A stretch of DNA of 36,713 nt from Comamonadaceae bacterium (GCA_027486495.1 JAIXOZ010000033.1:1-36713), one strand, 5' to 3'; shown: positions 1 to 8,598, numbered from the stretch's first letter. Made by a program: numbers and translations. The notes: generated by a model from the sequence alone, not told the origin.

Positions 1-103
1 ACAGAGCTAAAGATCTGTCCCTCAAAGTCATTCAGATCGGGACAGAGCTAAAGATCTGTCCCTCAAAGTCATTCAGATCGGGACAGAGCCCAAGACCTGT
101 CCC
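1..103. repeat. Tandem palindromic (REP-like) repeat array, 41-bp period
   Basis: Three successive copies of a 41-bp unit. The first is cut by the window edge and the third is degenerate. Each unit contains a hairpin. In copy 2 the arms GGGACAGA (39-46) and TCTGTCCC (55-62) are perfect complements around an 8-nt loop. Copy 3 has GGGACAG (80-86) and CTGTCCC (97-103) around a changed loop. Copies are joined by a spacer that reads TCAAAGTCATTCAGATC in the two intact units. The array ends nine bases before the paaH-like stop codon, so it lies in that gene's 3' flank. No T-run follows the hairpins, so a plain terminator is less likely than a REP/BIME-type dispersed repeat. The array probably continues to the left of the window. 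Confidence 0.8.
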
Positions 104-112
104 GCAAAGTCG

Positions 113-1633
113 TTATTCTTCGGTGTGCATGAGCGATAGGCCAATCGCACCGCGGCGGCGCAGCCAAGGGCTGGGGCGGTAACGCATGTCGCCATAGACA
201 GTTTGCATGTTGAACAGCACTTCGAGGATGCTGTCTGGGCCAAAGCGGTTGCCCATGGCCAATGGCCCCAGCGGATAAGCCAGACCCAGCGTGACGGCGG
301 TTTCGAGGTCTTGCGGGCTGCAGATGCGCTGCTGGCAGATGTCGGACGCGATGTTGACGATGGTGGCTACAACGCGCTGGGTGACAAATCCGCCGCTGTC
401 GCGGATGACCGACACGGCTTTGCCGTCTCTGGCAAACAGGGCGTGGGCAGCGTCGCGCATGTCGGCGCGGGTGGCGGGGTTGGTGGCCAGCACGCGCCGT
501 TTGGTGGCGGCGTCGTTGACCAGCATGTCGATGCCCACGGTGCGGGCTGGGTCGAGGCGTTCGACCACGGCCACAGTGGTGATGTCAAAGCCCAAGGGCG
601 CAACCAGGGTCAGCGCGTCAGGCGAGGGAGACGCGCCGGTTTCGATTTTCGCGCCCAGGTCTTTGAGCAGCTGGAGCAGCTCCATGCGGCGCGCGGCGCG
701 GGGTGAGACCCACACGGGTGGGATGTTGTCAACCACGGGCACGGGGGGCTCGGCAGGCACTTGCGCTGCACCATCCACGTACTTGTAAAAGCCTTCGCCC
801 ACTTTTTTGCCCAACACACCGCCCGCCAAGCGTTGGACGGTGATGACGTTGGGGCGGTAGCGCGGTTCTTCGTAGTACTGGTGGTAAATGGCTTCAATGA
901 CGTGGTGCGATACATCAAGTGCCGTCAGGTCAAATAACTCGAACGGTCCGAGTTTGAAGCCGACTTGGTCACGCAGGATGCGGTCGATGGTGGCGAAATC
1001 GGCGATGCCCTCGCTCACGATGCGCAGCGCTTCGGTGCCATAACCGCGCCCGGCGTGGTTGACGATGAAGCCGGGTGTGTCTTGCGCTTGCACGGGTGTG
1101 TGGCCCATCTGGCGGGCAAACTCGGTCAGCCGCTCACACACAGCCGGATCGGTTTTCAGGCCCGCGATCACCTCGACCACCTTCATCAAGGGTACGGGGT
1201 TGAAGAAGTGGTAACCGGCAAATTGGCCGGGTCGCTGCAAAGCGGCAGCAATGGCGGTCACCGACAGCGATGAGGTGTTGGTCGCCAGCACGGCTGTGGC
1301 GGGCAGCACTTTTTCAAGTTCAGTGAACAAGCTCTTTTTGATGTCGATTTTCTCGACAATGGCTTCAACCACCAAATCACAGTTGGCCAAGTCTTGCAGG
1401 GTGGCAGCACTCAGCAGGCGGCTTTTGTGACCGGCCACAGCTTCGGCCGTCAGGCGACCTTTTTCCAGAAGTTTGTCCCATTGCTGGAACACGGCGTCAC
1501 GCGCTTTGGCAATGGCTTCGGGTTGCGTGTCATACAGCCAGACTTGGCTGCCTGCTTGGGCTGCGATCTGGGCAATGCCGCGCCCCATGGCGCCGGCGCC
1601 AATGACGGCGATTTGGGTGAATGCAAGGGTCAT
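113..1633 (-). CDS. paaH: 3-hydroxyacyl-CoA dehydrogenase, PaaH/PaaC type
   Basis: A 506-residue NAD-dependent dehydrogenase expected to oxidise (3S)-3-hydroxyacyl-CoA to 3-oxoacyl-CoA in the cytoplasm. Phenylacetate degradation or general beta-oxidation is the likely pathway. The N-terminal Rossmann domain has the GAGAMG dinucleotide loop at residues 12-17. The NTSS motif is near residue 119. The catalytic His is His142 in HFFNP, and TPGFIVN with Asn192 opens the first C-terminal helical domain. A second 3HCDH C-terminal-like domain fills about residues 370-495, which matches the long two-lobed PaaH form rather than the roughly 290-residue FadB2 form. The ATG is chosen because the Rossmann fold begins six residues in. 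I see no strong ribosome binding site. No other paa genes are nearby, so assignment to phenylacetate rather than fatty acid breakdown is inference. The 3' end abuts the palindrome array. Confidence 0.88.
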   Translation of the reverse strand: MTLAFTQIAVIGAGAMGRGIAQIAAQAGSQVWLYDTQPEAIAKARDAVFQQWDKLLEKGRLTAEAVAGHKSRLLSAATLQDLANCDLVVEAIVEKIDIKKSLFTELEKVLPATAVLATNTSSLSVTAIAAALQRPGQFAGYHFFNPVPLMKVVEVIAGLKTDPAVCERLTEFARQMGHTPVQAQDTPGFIVNHAGRGYGTEALRIVSEGIADFATIDRILRDQVGFKLGPFELFDLTALDVSHHVIEAIYHQYYEEPRYRPNVITVQRLAGGVLGKKVGEGFYKYVDGAAQVPAEPPVPVVDNIPPVWVSPRAARRMELLQLLKDLGAKIETGASPSPDALTLVAPLGFDITTVAVVERLDPARTVGIDMLVNDAATKRRVLATNPATRADMRDAAHALFARDGKAVSVIRDSGGFVTQRVVATIVNIASDICQQRICSPQDLETAVTLGLAYPLGPLAMGNRFGPDSILEVLFNMQTVYGDMRYRPSPWLRRRGAIGLSLMHTEE

Positions 1634-1767
1634 GTTGAATGTGTCAAAACAAGGCTCAAGGCCGGGTGGCGTGACGGTCCGGCCGTGTTGAGCATGGCCT
1701 GTGCAGGACGGACTACCAAGGGGGGATTATGGCTTCAGTGCGGCAGTGGCATTGGCTTGGCCGTTCA

Positions 1768-2784
1768 TCAACGCCGCACCTGCAAGGCACCTGGGTTGAC
1801 GATGTTGGTGGGCGTGCCCTTGATGAAGTTGATGACGTTGTCAAAGGCCGCGCCGAAATACAGCTCATAGCTGTCTTTTTCGACATAACCAATGTGGGGG
1901 GTGCAAATGCAGTTTTCCAGCCGCAACAAAGCAGAGCCTTGCAAGATCGGTTCGGACTCGAACACGTCGACAGCGGCCATGCCGGGACGACCCCGGTTGA
2001 GGGCGCCGATCAGGGCATTCGTTTCGACCAACTCGGCTCGAGAGGTATTGACCAGCAAGGACGTGGGTTTCATGAGCCCCAAGTCATCGCTGCTGACGAT
2101 GCCCGTGGTGGCTTCGCTCAGCCGCAGGTGCAAGGACAGCACGTCCGAGCTCTGAAAGAAGGCTTCTCGGCTGGTGGCGGCGGCATGCCCGTCTTTGACC
2201 GCACGCACACGCGATTCGTCGCTGCCCCAGATTTGCACATTCATGCCGAAAGCTTGGCCGTAGCCCGCCACCAGTTGGCCGATTTTGCCGTAACCCCAGA
2301 TGCCCAAGGTCTTGCCCTTGAGCACGGTGCCCAGTCCAAAGTTGGCCGGCATCGAGCTGGATTTGAGGCCCGATTGCTGCCATGCCCCATGCTTGAGGCT
2401 GCTGATGTATTGCGGCAATCTGCGGGTGGAGGCCATCACCAGCGCCCAGGTCAGTTCAGCAGGTGCAACGGGTGAGCCCGCACCTTCGGCCACGGCTACG
2501 CCGCGTTCGGTGCAGGCTGCCAAGTCGATGTTGCTGCCCACACGGCCAGTCTGAGCGATCATTTTGAGCCGGGGCAGCTTCTCGATCAGGGCGCGGTTGA
2601 GGCCGGTGCGTTCTCGGATCAAGACAATCACATCGGCGTCTTTGAGTCGAACCGACAGCTGACCAATGCCTTTGACCGTGTTGGTGTAGACCTTGGCCGG
2701 ATAGTTCTCGAGTTTGGCTGCGCAGTCGAGTTTGCGGACGACATCCTGATAGTCGTCAAGGATCACTATGTTCATGGTAGCCAT
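1768..2784 (-). CDS. D-2-hydroxyacid dehydrogenase family protein
   Basis: A 338-residue member of the D-isomer-specific 2-hydroxyacid dehydrogenase family (the SerA, LdhA and glyoxylate reductase fold), which reduces 2-oxoacids with NAD(P)H or runs in reverse. The nucleotide-binding loop GYGKIG is at residues 164-169. The usual catalytic triad is visible: Arg249 in NTSRAE, Glu278 in DVFESEP and His297 in TPHIGY. There is no ACT domain, so it is not a canonical regulated SerA. The start at 2784 is preferred over the ATG three codons later because AAGG lies four bases before it. It shares a strand with the paaH-like gene downstream, but 134 bases separate them, so co-transcription is uncertain. 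The substrate cannot be told from sequence alone. Confidence 0.88.
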   Translation of the reverse strand: MATMNIVILDDYQDVVRKLDCAAKLENYPAKVYTNTVKGIGQLSVRLKDADVIVLIRERTGLNRALIEKLPRLKMIAQTGRVGSNIDLAACTERGVAVAEGAGSPVAPAELTWALVMASTRRLPQYISSLKHGAWQQSGLKSSSMPANFGLGTVLKGKTLGIWGYGKIGQLVAGYGQAFGMNVQIWGSDESRVRAVKDGHAAATSREAFFQSSDVLSLHLRLSEATTGIVSSDDLGLMKPTSLLVNTSRAELVETNALIGALNRGRPGMAAVDVFESEPILQGSALLRLENCICTPHIGYVEKDSYELYFGAAFDNVINFIKGTPTNIVNPGALQVRR

Positions 2785-2842
2785 TGTGCCTTGTCATAGG
2801 CCCTCTTGGCTCTGGCAAGCAGACATAAGTGCTGCTTTGAGG

Positions 2843-2870
2843 GCGGCGCTTGTGCCAGGCCAAGCGCCGC
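2843..2870. other. Perfect 10-bp hairpin between two minus-strand genes
   Basis: GCGGCGCTTG (2843-2852) and CAAGCGCCGC (2861-2870) are perfect complements around an 8-nt loop. The hairpin lies between the small unrecognised gene (stop at 2928) and the start of the D-2-hydroxyacid dehydrogenase at 2784. It could end transcription of the upstream gene or sit in the leader of the downstream one. No T-run follows on either strand, so it is not a canonical intrinsic terminator. Confidence 0.55.
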
Positions 2871-2927
2871 GGGGAGCCCGGCCATTTCAGCTGATGTATG
2901 CGTGTCAGCGCAAGTCAGGGCCAAGCT

Positions 2928-3251
2928 TTAAGAAGACCGTTGGCGCGCTTCCATGGCCACCAGGCGATCGAGTTCGGCGCAGACATCGGCCATGCGCCCG
3001 GAGATCACCATGCGTCCCGCGCCTACCGAACTTTGACCACTTTCAGGGACATGGACGATGCGCAGGCTCGGGCGGCGTTGTGCCACTTGGGTCTTGCCAT
3101 GGGATGGCTGGGAGCAAGGTGTGGACCGAACGGCCCACTCCGGGTGCAGACGCACACCTGGCCTTTTGTGCAAAGCCTGAACTGGAGCGGTGGTGGTGAA
3201 GGAGTGCAGATTATTGAAGAGACCTGATAGGGCAAGCAGAGCGATTCCCAT
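2928..3251 (-). CDS. Small unrecognised protein downstream of lexA
   Basis: I do not recognise this 107-residue protein. It begins MGIALLALSGLF, a short hydrophobic stretch. A Pro/Arg/His-rich middle part follows. The C-terminal third looks folded and under selection (GRMVISGRMADVCAELDRL near residues 80-100). The ATG at 3251 is chosen because GAAAGG lies about six bases upstream. A GTG at 3284 would add 11 residues. The N-terminus could be a weak signal peptide ending near PVQA, but it lacks the usual basic start. It is the next gene after lexA on the same strand, 111 bases below the lexA stop, so it may be co-transcribed from the SOS-controlled promoter. No other long frame on either strand explains the stretch better, but reality of the gene is not certain. 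Confidence 0.55.
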   Translation of the reverse strand: MGIALLALSGLFNNLHSFTTTAPVQALHKRPGVRLHPEWAVRSTPCSQPSHGKTQVAQRRPSLRIVHVPESGQSSVGAGRMVISGRMADVCAELDRLVAMEARQRSS

Positions 3252-3311
3252 GTGAAACCTTTCAAAAGCATGGAGGTTGGACACAGGCAGGATTGAGAGT
3301 AGAAGTCGCTC

Positions 3312-3348
3312 GTTTCAGGGCTGATGAACAGCGCCCGCCACCTGAAAC
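3312..3348. terminator. Inverted repeat just downstream of lexA
   Basis: GTTTCAGG (3312-3319) is the perfect complement of CCTGAAAC (3341-3348). A smaller hairpin, GCTG/CAGC, lies inside the 21-nt interval. The structure sits 15 bases beyond the lexA stop on the minus strand. It may pause or partly end transcription between lexA and the small gene after it. No T-run follows, so terminator activity is only a guess. Confidence 0.35.
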
Positions 3349-3362
3349 TGCGACTGAAAACG

Positions 3363-4034
3363 TCACATGACGAAGCTGTTGCGGATCAGGCCCACGGCCA
3401 AGCCCTCAATGTCAAAAGGCTCGCCGGGGTTGACCACGATGGTCGGGTAGTCGGGGTTTTCGGGGAGCAGTTCAACACCGTTGGCGGTTTTGCGCAGTCG
3501 TTTGACCGTGACTTCGTCGCCCAAGCGTGCCACCACGATCTGGCCGTTGCGCACTTCCTTGGTGGCTTTGACGGCCAACAAGTCGCCGTCCATGATCCCT
3601 GCATCGCGCATGGACATGCCGCGCACCCGCAGCAGGTAATCCGGTTGCTGGGCAAAAAGGCTGCTTTCAACCTGGTAGCTGCGGTCAACGTGCTCTTGCG
3701 CCAGGATGGGCGAGCCCGCAGCCACACGCCCGACCAAAGGCAGACACAACTGCCCCAACCCCGGCAGACTCAGGCTGAACAAATCGGAGGGTGCGCGCGG
3801 TGTGCTGCGTGAGCTGCCCTTGAGGCGAATGCCGCGAGAGGTGCCACTGACCAACTCGATGGCACCTTTGCGGGCCAGGGCCTTGAGGTGTTCTTCGGCT
3901 GCATTGGCCGATTTGAAGCCGAGTACGCTGGCAATTTCGGCGCGGGTAGGGGGCGCGCCGGTGTTGGCAATGGTGCTCTGTATCAGGGCCAAAATTTCTT
4001 GTTGTCGGGCGGTAAGCTTGGGGCTGTCGGTCAT
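3363..4034 (-). CDS. lexA: LexA repressor / SOS regulator
   Basis: A 223-residue transcriptional repressor that binds SOS boxes and cleaves itself when RecA filaments form on damaged DNA. The N-terminal winged-helix domain covers about residues 1-72, with the recognition region [13 protein letters not shown] linker follows, then the Ala106-Gly107 cleavage site in VAAGSP. The S24 peptidase-like domain has the nucleophile Ser141 in RGMSMRDAG and the general base Lys156 in LLAVKA. It is somewhat longer than the E. coli protein (202 residues) because of the linker. AGGAG lies seven bases before the ATG. An SOS box 45 bases upstream indicates autoregulation. The small unrecognised gene follows on the same strand. 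All catalytic residues are present, so it should be functional. Confidence 0.97.
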   Translation of the reverse strand: MTDSPKLTARQQEILALIQSTIANTGAPPTRAEIASVLGFKSANAAEEHLKALARKGAIELVSGTSRGIRLKGSSRSTPRAPSDLFSLSLPGLGQLCLPLVGRVAAGSPILAQEHVDRSYQVESSLFAQQPDYLLRVRGMSMRDAGIMDGDLLAVKATKEVRNGQIVVARLGDEVTVKRLRKTANGVELLPENPDYPTIVVNPGEPFDIEGLAVGLIRNSFVM

Positions 4035-4078
4035 GGCGGTCTCCTAGTGGGGACTGGGGCTGTTTTTTCATCCAGTGA

Positions 4079-4094
4079 CTGTATTTTTAAACAG
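4079..4094 (-). promoter_or_regulatory. SOS box (LexA operator) in the lexA promoter
   Basis: The 16-bp site is CTGT-N8-ACAG with an all A/T centre, an exact fit to the gammaproteobacterial/betaproteobacterial LexA consensus ends. It lies 45 bases upstream of the lexA ATG. On the minus strand a TTGCAC hexamer (4106-4111) is a possible -35 box, which would place the -10 element inside the operator, the usual layout for repression. It predicts negative autoregulation of lexA and possibly of the small gene beyond it. The rest of the 4035-4350 interval holds no gene I can support. Confidence 0.9.
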
Positions 4095-4287
4095 TTTTCC
4101 TGGTTGTGCAAGCTTGCCATGCAAAAAAGTCTGAAATTGCGCAGGAAATGACCGGACCTGGGCGAGGCGTTGTGGGTGCAGGGAGGGCCTTTCACGCTCG
4201 AGCACCGGTGTGGCGCACTGTGCCCGATGCGCGCGAGGCAGCACCCAACCAAGGGGAGTGCTCCAAGCCACGGTTGTCGTGCACCAA

Positions 4288-4317
4288 CAACAAAGCCCCT
4301 GAAAAGGTGCTTTGTTG
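4288..4317 (-). terminator. Probable terminator after adk
   Basis: CAACAAAGC (4288-4296) pairs perfectly with GCTTTGTTG (4309-4317). Two further G-C pairs sit above one mismatch, around a short loop. It lies 33 bases beyond the adk stop on the minus strand and before the lexA promoter. The following bases are T-rich only in part (TTGTTG is within the stem), so it is a plausible but not a textbook intrinsic terminator for the exbB-adk run. Confidence 0.55.
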
Positions 4318-4350
4318 GGCAAGTGCAGCCGGTTGCTGCGAGAGGTTGCT

Positions 4351-5016
<666 letters not shown>

Positions 5017-5113
5017 TTATCGCTTGTCATGGAGTGGGCCTGCCGAGTCTCGAAGGGACCCATGGTGTGGCAGACAACTGCAGTGAGAATATCACGCGAG
5101 GCTCAAACCAGGC

Positions 5114-5917
5114 TTACGCCCCAAGCAAGGCGCGAACGCGTTGCAAATCTTCAGGTGTGTCGACCCCAGGACCCGGAGCCTGCTCGGTGGTGTGCACGGC
5201 AATGCGGTGCCCGTGCCACAGGGCGCGCAGCTGCTCCAGTGACTCGAGCTGCTCAATAGGGGCAGGGGGAAGCAGGGGAAACTGCGCCAAAAAACCGGCG
5301 CGGTAGGCGTAAATACCCACATGTCGCAGGGGGGAGGGGCTGGGCAGCTCGGTGAAGGGGATGCCGCCCTGGCCCGAGTTTGGCGGGGCACTTTGTCCGT
5401 CCCGCCACCAGGGGATGGGCGCGCGGCTGAAGTACAGCGCCATCTGATGGGCGTCCGTGACCACTTTGACCACATTCGGATTGCAGAAGTCAGCCAGCTG
5501 GCGGATGGCGTGGGCGGCTGTGCTCATGCTGGCTTCTGGGCGGTCGATGAGCAGCTGCGCCACCTGGTCAATCAGTGCGGGCTCGATGAGTGGCTCGTCG
5601 CCTTGCACATTGACCACCACAGCTCCTTCGCCCAGGCCCAGCAGCAGGCAAGCTTCTGCCAAGCGGTCGCTGCCACTGACATGGTCCTGGCGTGTCAAGA
5701 GGGCTTGCACGCCGTGGGCTGCGCAGGCGGCCACGATGCGTTGATCATCGGCGGCCACCACCACTTGGCCGGCGTTTGACAGCATGGCGCGCTGGGCCAC
5801 CCGCACCACCATGGGCAGACCGGCAATGTCGGCCAGGGGCTTGTTCGGCAGGCGACTGGACGCCATGCGCGCGGGAATCAGGACGCTGAAGTCCTTGTGG
5901 GGAGGGGCCAGACGCAT
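5114..5917 (-). CDS. kdsB: 3-deoxy-manno-octulosonate cytidylyltransferase (CMP-KDO synthetase)
   Basis: A 267-residue cytoplasmic enzyme that activates KDO with CTP to give CMP-KDO, the donor for the LPS inner core. The N-terminal nucleotide-binding signature [14 protein letters not shown] is at residues 15-28. NVQGDEPLI follows near residue 105, and [10 protein letters not shown] near residue 170. The length is close to the usual 245-265, with a few extra N-terminal residues (MRLAPPHKD). The start lies only ten bases after the stop of the Trm112-like gene. Together with lpxK two genes upstream it makes this an LPS-biosynthesis transcription unit. Confidence 0.96.
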   Translation of the reverse strand: MRLAPPHKDFSVLIPARMASSRLPNKPLADIAGLPMVVRVAQRAMLSNAGQVVVAADDQRIVAACAAHGVQALLTRQDHVSGSDRLAEACLLLGLGEGAVVVNVQGDEPLIEPALIDQVAQLLIDRPEASMSTAAHAIRQLADFCNPNVVKVVTDAHQMALYFSRAPIPWWRDGQSAPPNSGQGGIPFTELPSPSPLRHVGIYAYRAGFLAQFPLLPPAPIEQLESLEQLRALWHGHRIAVHTTEQAPGPGVDTPEDLQRVRALLGA

Positions 5918-5927
5918 GCGAGGTCTT

Positions 5928-6134
5928 TCAGATCGGGGGACGCAAAGCGGTCAGTTTTTCGATTTCCTCGTCGCTCAAGGTGCGCGCTTCGTTTTCGAGC
6001 AGGATGGGAATGCCCTTGCGCACGGGGTAGGCCAGTCGGGCGCTGCGCGAGAGCAGCTCCTGGGAATCGCGGTCAAAGTCCAGAGGTCCTTTGGTGACCG
6101 GGCAGACCAGTAGTTCAAGCAGTTTGGTGTCCAT
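5928..6134 (-). CDS. Trm112/YcaR family small protein
   Basis: A 68-residue protein starting [18 protein letters not shown], the hallmark of the Trm112-like (YcaR, UPF0434) family. These proteins are small zinc-ribbon-like folds. In eukaryotes and archaea Trm112 activates methyltransferases; the bacterial role is not settled. Only one cysteine of the usual CP..C type remains (Cys11), so it probably does not bind zinc. The frame is open further upstream, but this ATG gives the family's usual N-terminus and length. It sits between lpxK (74-base gap) and kdsB (10-base gap), the conserved lpxK-ycaR-kdsB order of Proteobacteria. Confidence 0.92.
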   Translation of the reverse strand: MDTKLLELLVCPVTKGPLDFDRDSQELLSRSARLAYPVRKGIPILLENEARTLSDEEIEKLTALRPPI

Positions 6135-6208
6135 GGGGGCAATGATAACGGTGCAAGACCCGCCCGGCAGTGGCAGCAGCTGCCCGCAAGCGGTCTGCTC
6201 GAGGGCTT

Positions 6209-7201
6209 TCAGCGGAAGGGTTTTTCTGCCAAACGCTGGTCCAGTGCCTGCCAAAACGCGGCTTCGGGCTTCAGCACCAAGGGCACAGCCAAGGCCTGGG
6301 GCTGGCGCTGCCAGAGCTTGGCCGCATCTTTTTCGGTGCACAGCAAGGGCCGTAACAAAGCACCGGTTGGCCAACTGGCGTAATCAAAGTGGTCTGGCAA
6401 TGGGGTGGTGGTGTTCAGAGCGAGCCCTGCTTGGCGCAGCATGGCGAAAAATGCTTCAGGCTGGGCCAGACCCGCCACAGCATCCACGGGCCGGTGGGAC
6501 AAGCTGGTCAAAGGCACTTTTTGGCCGTTTGCGTCAAGGGCGAAGCTGGCCAGCTGGCGTTGCGCCCGAAAGCCGCCAAGCAAGTCATTGTGACCCGTGT
6601 GCAGCAGCAGATCCACCTTTTTAGGCCAAGGCTCGCGCAAAGGCCCTGCAGGCAAAAGCCAGCCATTGCCCACACCACGAGCGTCCATCACACAGATTTC
6701 AAGGTCGCGGGCCAAGGCCCAGTGTTGCAAGCCATCGTCACACACCAGAATGTCGACTTGAGGGTGTTGCCCCAGCAGGCCAAGACCGGCGTCAGCGCGT
6801 GCAGAGGCCACCCAGACCGGAGCACCCGTTTTTTGGTGGATGAGGAGGGGCTCGTCTCCCACTTCAGAGGGCAAGCTGTGGGTCATCACGGGCCGTGTGT
6901 CCTGGGTCTGACGGCCGTGTCCCCTGGAGATGACGCCGGGCTGCCATCCCTGTTGTTGCAGATGCTGAACCAATCGCATCGTCAAGGGCGTTTTGCCTGC
7001 ACCGCCAGCGACCACATTGCCCACGACAATCACAGGCACTGGCAGGCGTTGTGGGGAATGTCCACCCAGCCGTCGCCCCAGGCGCTGCAACTTGAGCAGG
7101 GCGCCATGGAGCAGCGCCAAGGGCCACAGCAAACGTGCGATCAGACTGCGCGAAAGCCAAACCCTGGGGAGTCGCTGGTGCAGCCAAGACAAGGTGTTCA
7201 T
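6209..7201 (-). CDS. lpxK: Tetraacyldisaccharide 4'-kinase
   Basis: A 330-residue membrane-associated kinase that phosphorylates the 4' position of the lipid A disaccharide precursor, the step giving lipid IVA. The N-terminal segment has an amphipathic or membrane-anchoring helix near residues 18-38. The Walker A region [15 protein letters not shown] is at about 60-74. Further on, DDGLQHWAL and the [20 protein letters not shown] block typical of LpxK are visible. The length is normal. The start is six bases after the exbD stop, so the two are surely co-transcribed. msbA, a common lpxK neighbour in other bacteria, is absent here. Confidence 0.96.
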   Translation of the reverse strand: MNTLSWLHQRLPRVWLSRSLIARLLWPLALLHGALLKLQRLGRRLGGHSPQRLPVPVIVVGNVVAGGAGKTPLTMRLVQHLQQQGWQPGVISRGHGRQTQDTRPVMTHSLPSEVGDEPLLIHQKTGAPVWVASARADAGLGLLGQHPQVDILVCDDGLQHWALARDLEICVMDARGVGNGWLLPAGPLREPWPKKVDLLLHTGHNDLLGGFRAQRQLASFALDANGQKVPLTSLSHRPVDAVAGLAQPEAFFAMLRQAGLALNTTTPLPDHFDYASWPTGALLRPLLCTEKDAAKLWQRQPQALAVPLVLKPEAAFWQALDQRLAEKPFR

Positions 7202-7207
7202 GCCCTG

Positions 7208-7630
7208 TCAGGAGCCTGAGCGATCTGGCGTTTGGGTGGCGAAGGTGATTTGCGACAAGCCGGTTCGACGGGCTGCTTCCATGGCGTTGATCACCGATTG
7301 GTGGGTCGCCTGCGCATCTGCACTGATCACCAGGGTCACCTCTTTGGCCGCCAAAGGTGCCAAAGCGCTGGCCAGTTCGCTGACCGATGTTCCGTCAACG
7401 GCGGATTTGTTGAGGGTGTATTGTCCTTTTGCATTGACTGTCAACACAATTTGCTGTAGGCGGTTTTTTTGCTTTTGACTGTCGGCCAAAGGCAGATTCA
7501 AATTGATTTCAGTCAACCGTGACCAGCTGGTGGTCAGCATCAGAAAGATCATCACCACCAACAAGACGTCGATAAAGGGAATCAGGTTGATTTCTGGCTC
7601 GGTCGAGGGCTTGCGTTGGCGAAAATTCAC
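7208..7630 (-). CDS. exbD: ExbD/TolR family biopolymer transport protein
   Basis: A 140-residue inner-membrane protein with a short cytoplasmic N-terminus, one membrane helix and a periplasmic domain. With ExbB it forms a proton channel that energises TonB-type transport. The key membrane Asp is in NLIPFIDVLLVVMIFLML, where Asp sits after PFI as in ExbD and TolR. The GTG at 7630 is chosen because it gives the typical start (VNFRQRK...EINLIPFID) and lies 11 bases after exbB. The frame is open 36 codons upstream, but that would overlap exbB. No tonB gene is in the window. Confidence 0.9.
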   Translation of the reverse strand: MNFRQRKPSTEPEINLIPFIDVLLVVMIFLMLTTSWSRLTEINLNLPLADSQKQKNRLQQIVLTVNAKGQYTLNKSAVDGTSVSELASALAPLAAKEVTLVISADAQATHQSVINAMEAARRTGLSQITFATQTPDRSGS

Positions 7631-7641
7631 GTGACATCCAT

Positions 7642-8298
7642 TCAACGGTGCAATTGGCTCAGTTGCCGGGCAAATTGTTCGCTGGCAACTTCCATAGACA
7701 GCAAATGATTGTCCACCAAGCTTCTGAAGTAACGCCAAAACATCAGTGCCGGGATGGCCACGATCAAGCCAAAAGCCGTGTTGTAAAGCGCCACAGAAAT
7801 GCCGTAAGCCATTTGGGCAGGTTGGCTGTCGCCAGCAGTGTGGGCCGAAAAAATTTCGATCATACCGATCACCGTCCCCAGCAAACCGAGCAGCGGTGCC
7901 GCAGAGGCAATGGTGCCCAGCGTCGTCAGGTAACGCTCGAGCTGCCTGCCCGCCAATCGCCCGGCCATTTCCATGCTGGACTTGATGTCTTCCTCAGAGG
8001 CCTTGGCGTCACGTTGAAGGCAACGCAAGCCGCTCGCCAGCACAGGCCCCAGCATGCCCATTTTGTCAAGTTGAATGGCAAACGCTTCAGGCGGCAAGCT
8101 GCGACGCATGGCATCCAGCGCCAAAGCCAAGGTTTGGGGAGGGATTACTTTGTCCGTTTGAAGCTGGTAAAGCCGTTCAATGATCAGGGCCAAGGCCAAA
8201 ACGGAGCACAGTAACAGCGGCCAAATTGGCCATCCAGCGGCTTGAATGATGGATAACAAAGCAGTTCTTTCTTGAAGAGACGCGGTGATAAAGCTCAT
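7642..8298 (-). CDS. exbB: ExbB/TolQ/MotA family proton channel protein
   Basis: A 218-residue inner-membrane protein with three predicted membrane helices at about residues 20-38, 110-132 and 155-180. The second and third carry the conserved pattern TLGTIASAAPLLGLLGTV and GISVALYNTAFGLIVAIPAL, typical of the ExbB/TolQ channel. It partners with ExbD downstream. The ATG at 8298 is preferred. An upstream in-frame ATG at 8463 would add 55 non-family residues. A start nearer LLSIIQAAGWP is also possible. It is the first gene of the run leading to adk, and a Fur-like site overlaps this start codon. The TonB-type ExbB assignment over TolQ rests on the absence of tolR/tolA/tolB neighbours. Confidence 0.87.
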   Translation of the reverse strand: MSFITASLQERTALLSIIQAAGWPIWPLLLCSVLALALIIERLYQLQTDKVIPPQTLALALDAMRRSLPPEAFAIQLDKMGMLGPVLASGLRCLQRDAKASEEDIKSSMEMAGRLAGRQLERYLTTLGTIASAAPLLGLLGTVIGMIEIFSAHTAGDSQPAQMAYGISVALYNTAFGLIVAIPALMFWRYFRSLVDNHLLSMEVASEQFARQLSQLHR

Positions 8299-8305
8299 GA
8301 TTATC
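8287..8305 (-). promoter_or_regulatory. Fur-box-like site overlapping the exbB start
   Basis: On the minus strand the 19-bp site starts GATAATCATG and ends CTTTATC. It matches the classical 19-bp Fur consensus at 15 of 19 positions by my alignment. It overlaps the exbB ATG (8298-8296). Iron control of exbB/exbD is common, which makes the match credible. Its place on the start codon is unusual and could also mean the true start lies a little downstream. Binding is inferred. Confidence 0.45.
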
Positions 8306-8598
8306 GACGATGCAGCAATCTTGACATCAGGCTTATGGGTGCGAGTCGATTCTGGTCTTTTGGAAGGGTTCAGGCTTTGGATAACGTTGTGGGGAAGTCG
8401 AAGGCAGAAGTTTTTGACACGCAGCATAAATCTGCTTGCACTTGGATTTTTGTGTTTATTCAACAGATTAATAAAAAATAAAGCAATTTTCGCGCCAATC
8501 TATTTTTTGCATGGCCCGCAGACTAAAGGGTCTTACCTCTGCAGTGACATACGCCACTGCTTTTCTGAATCTTGCTGTCAGATCGTTGAACGACAATC
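8299..8598. promoter_or_regulatory. Divergent intergenic region exbB / xseA with two overlapping hairpins
   Basis: This 300-bp, locally A/T-rich interval must hold the promoters for exbB (minus) and xseA (plus). I see no convincing -35/-10 pair in either direction. Near xseA there are two mutually exclusive stems. GCAGA (8518-8522) can pair with TCTGC (8538-8542). GCAGTG (8541-8546) can pair with CACTGC (8555-8560), and the latter is followed by TTTT. That layout resembles a small attenuator in the xseA leader, but the stems are short. No small gene is supported. Confidence 0.4.

Noticed and set aside
1..103. CRISPR array
   Set aside because: The interval sequences are the same in the intact units, and each unit is itself a long palindrome. 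Only three units are seen, and there are no cas genes.
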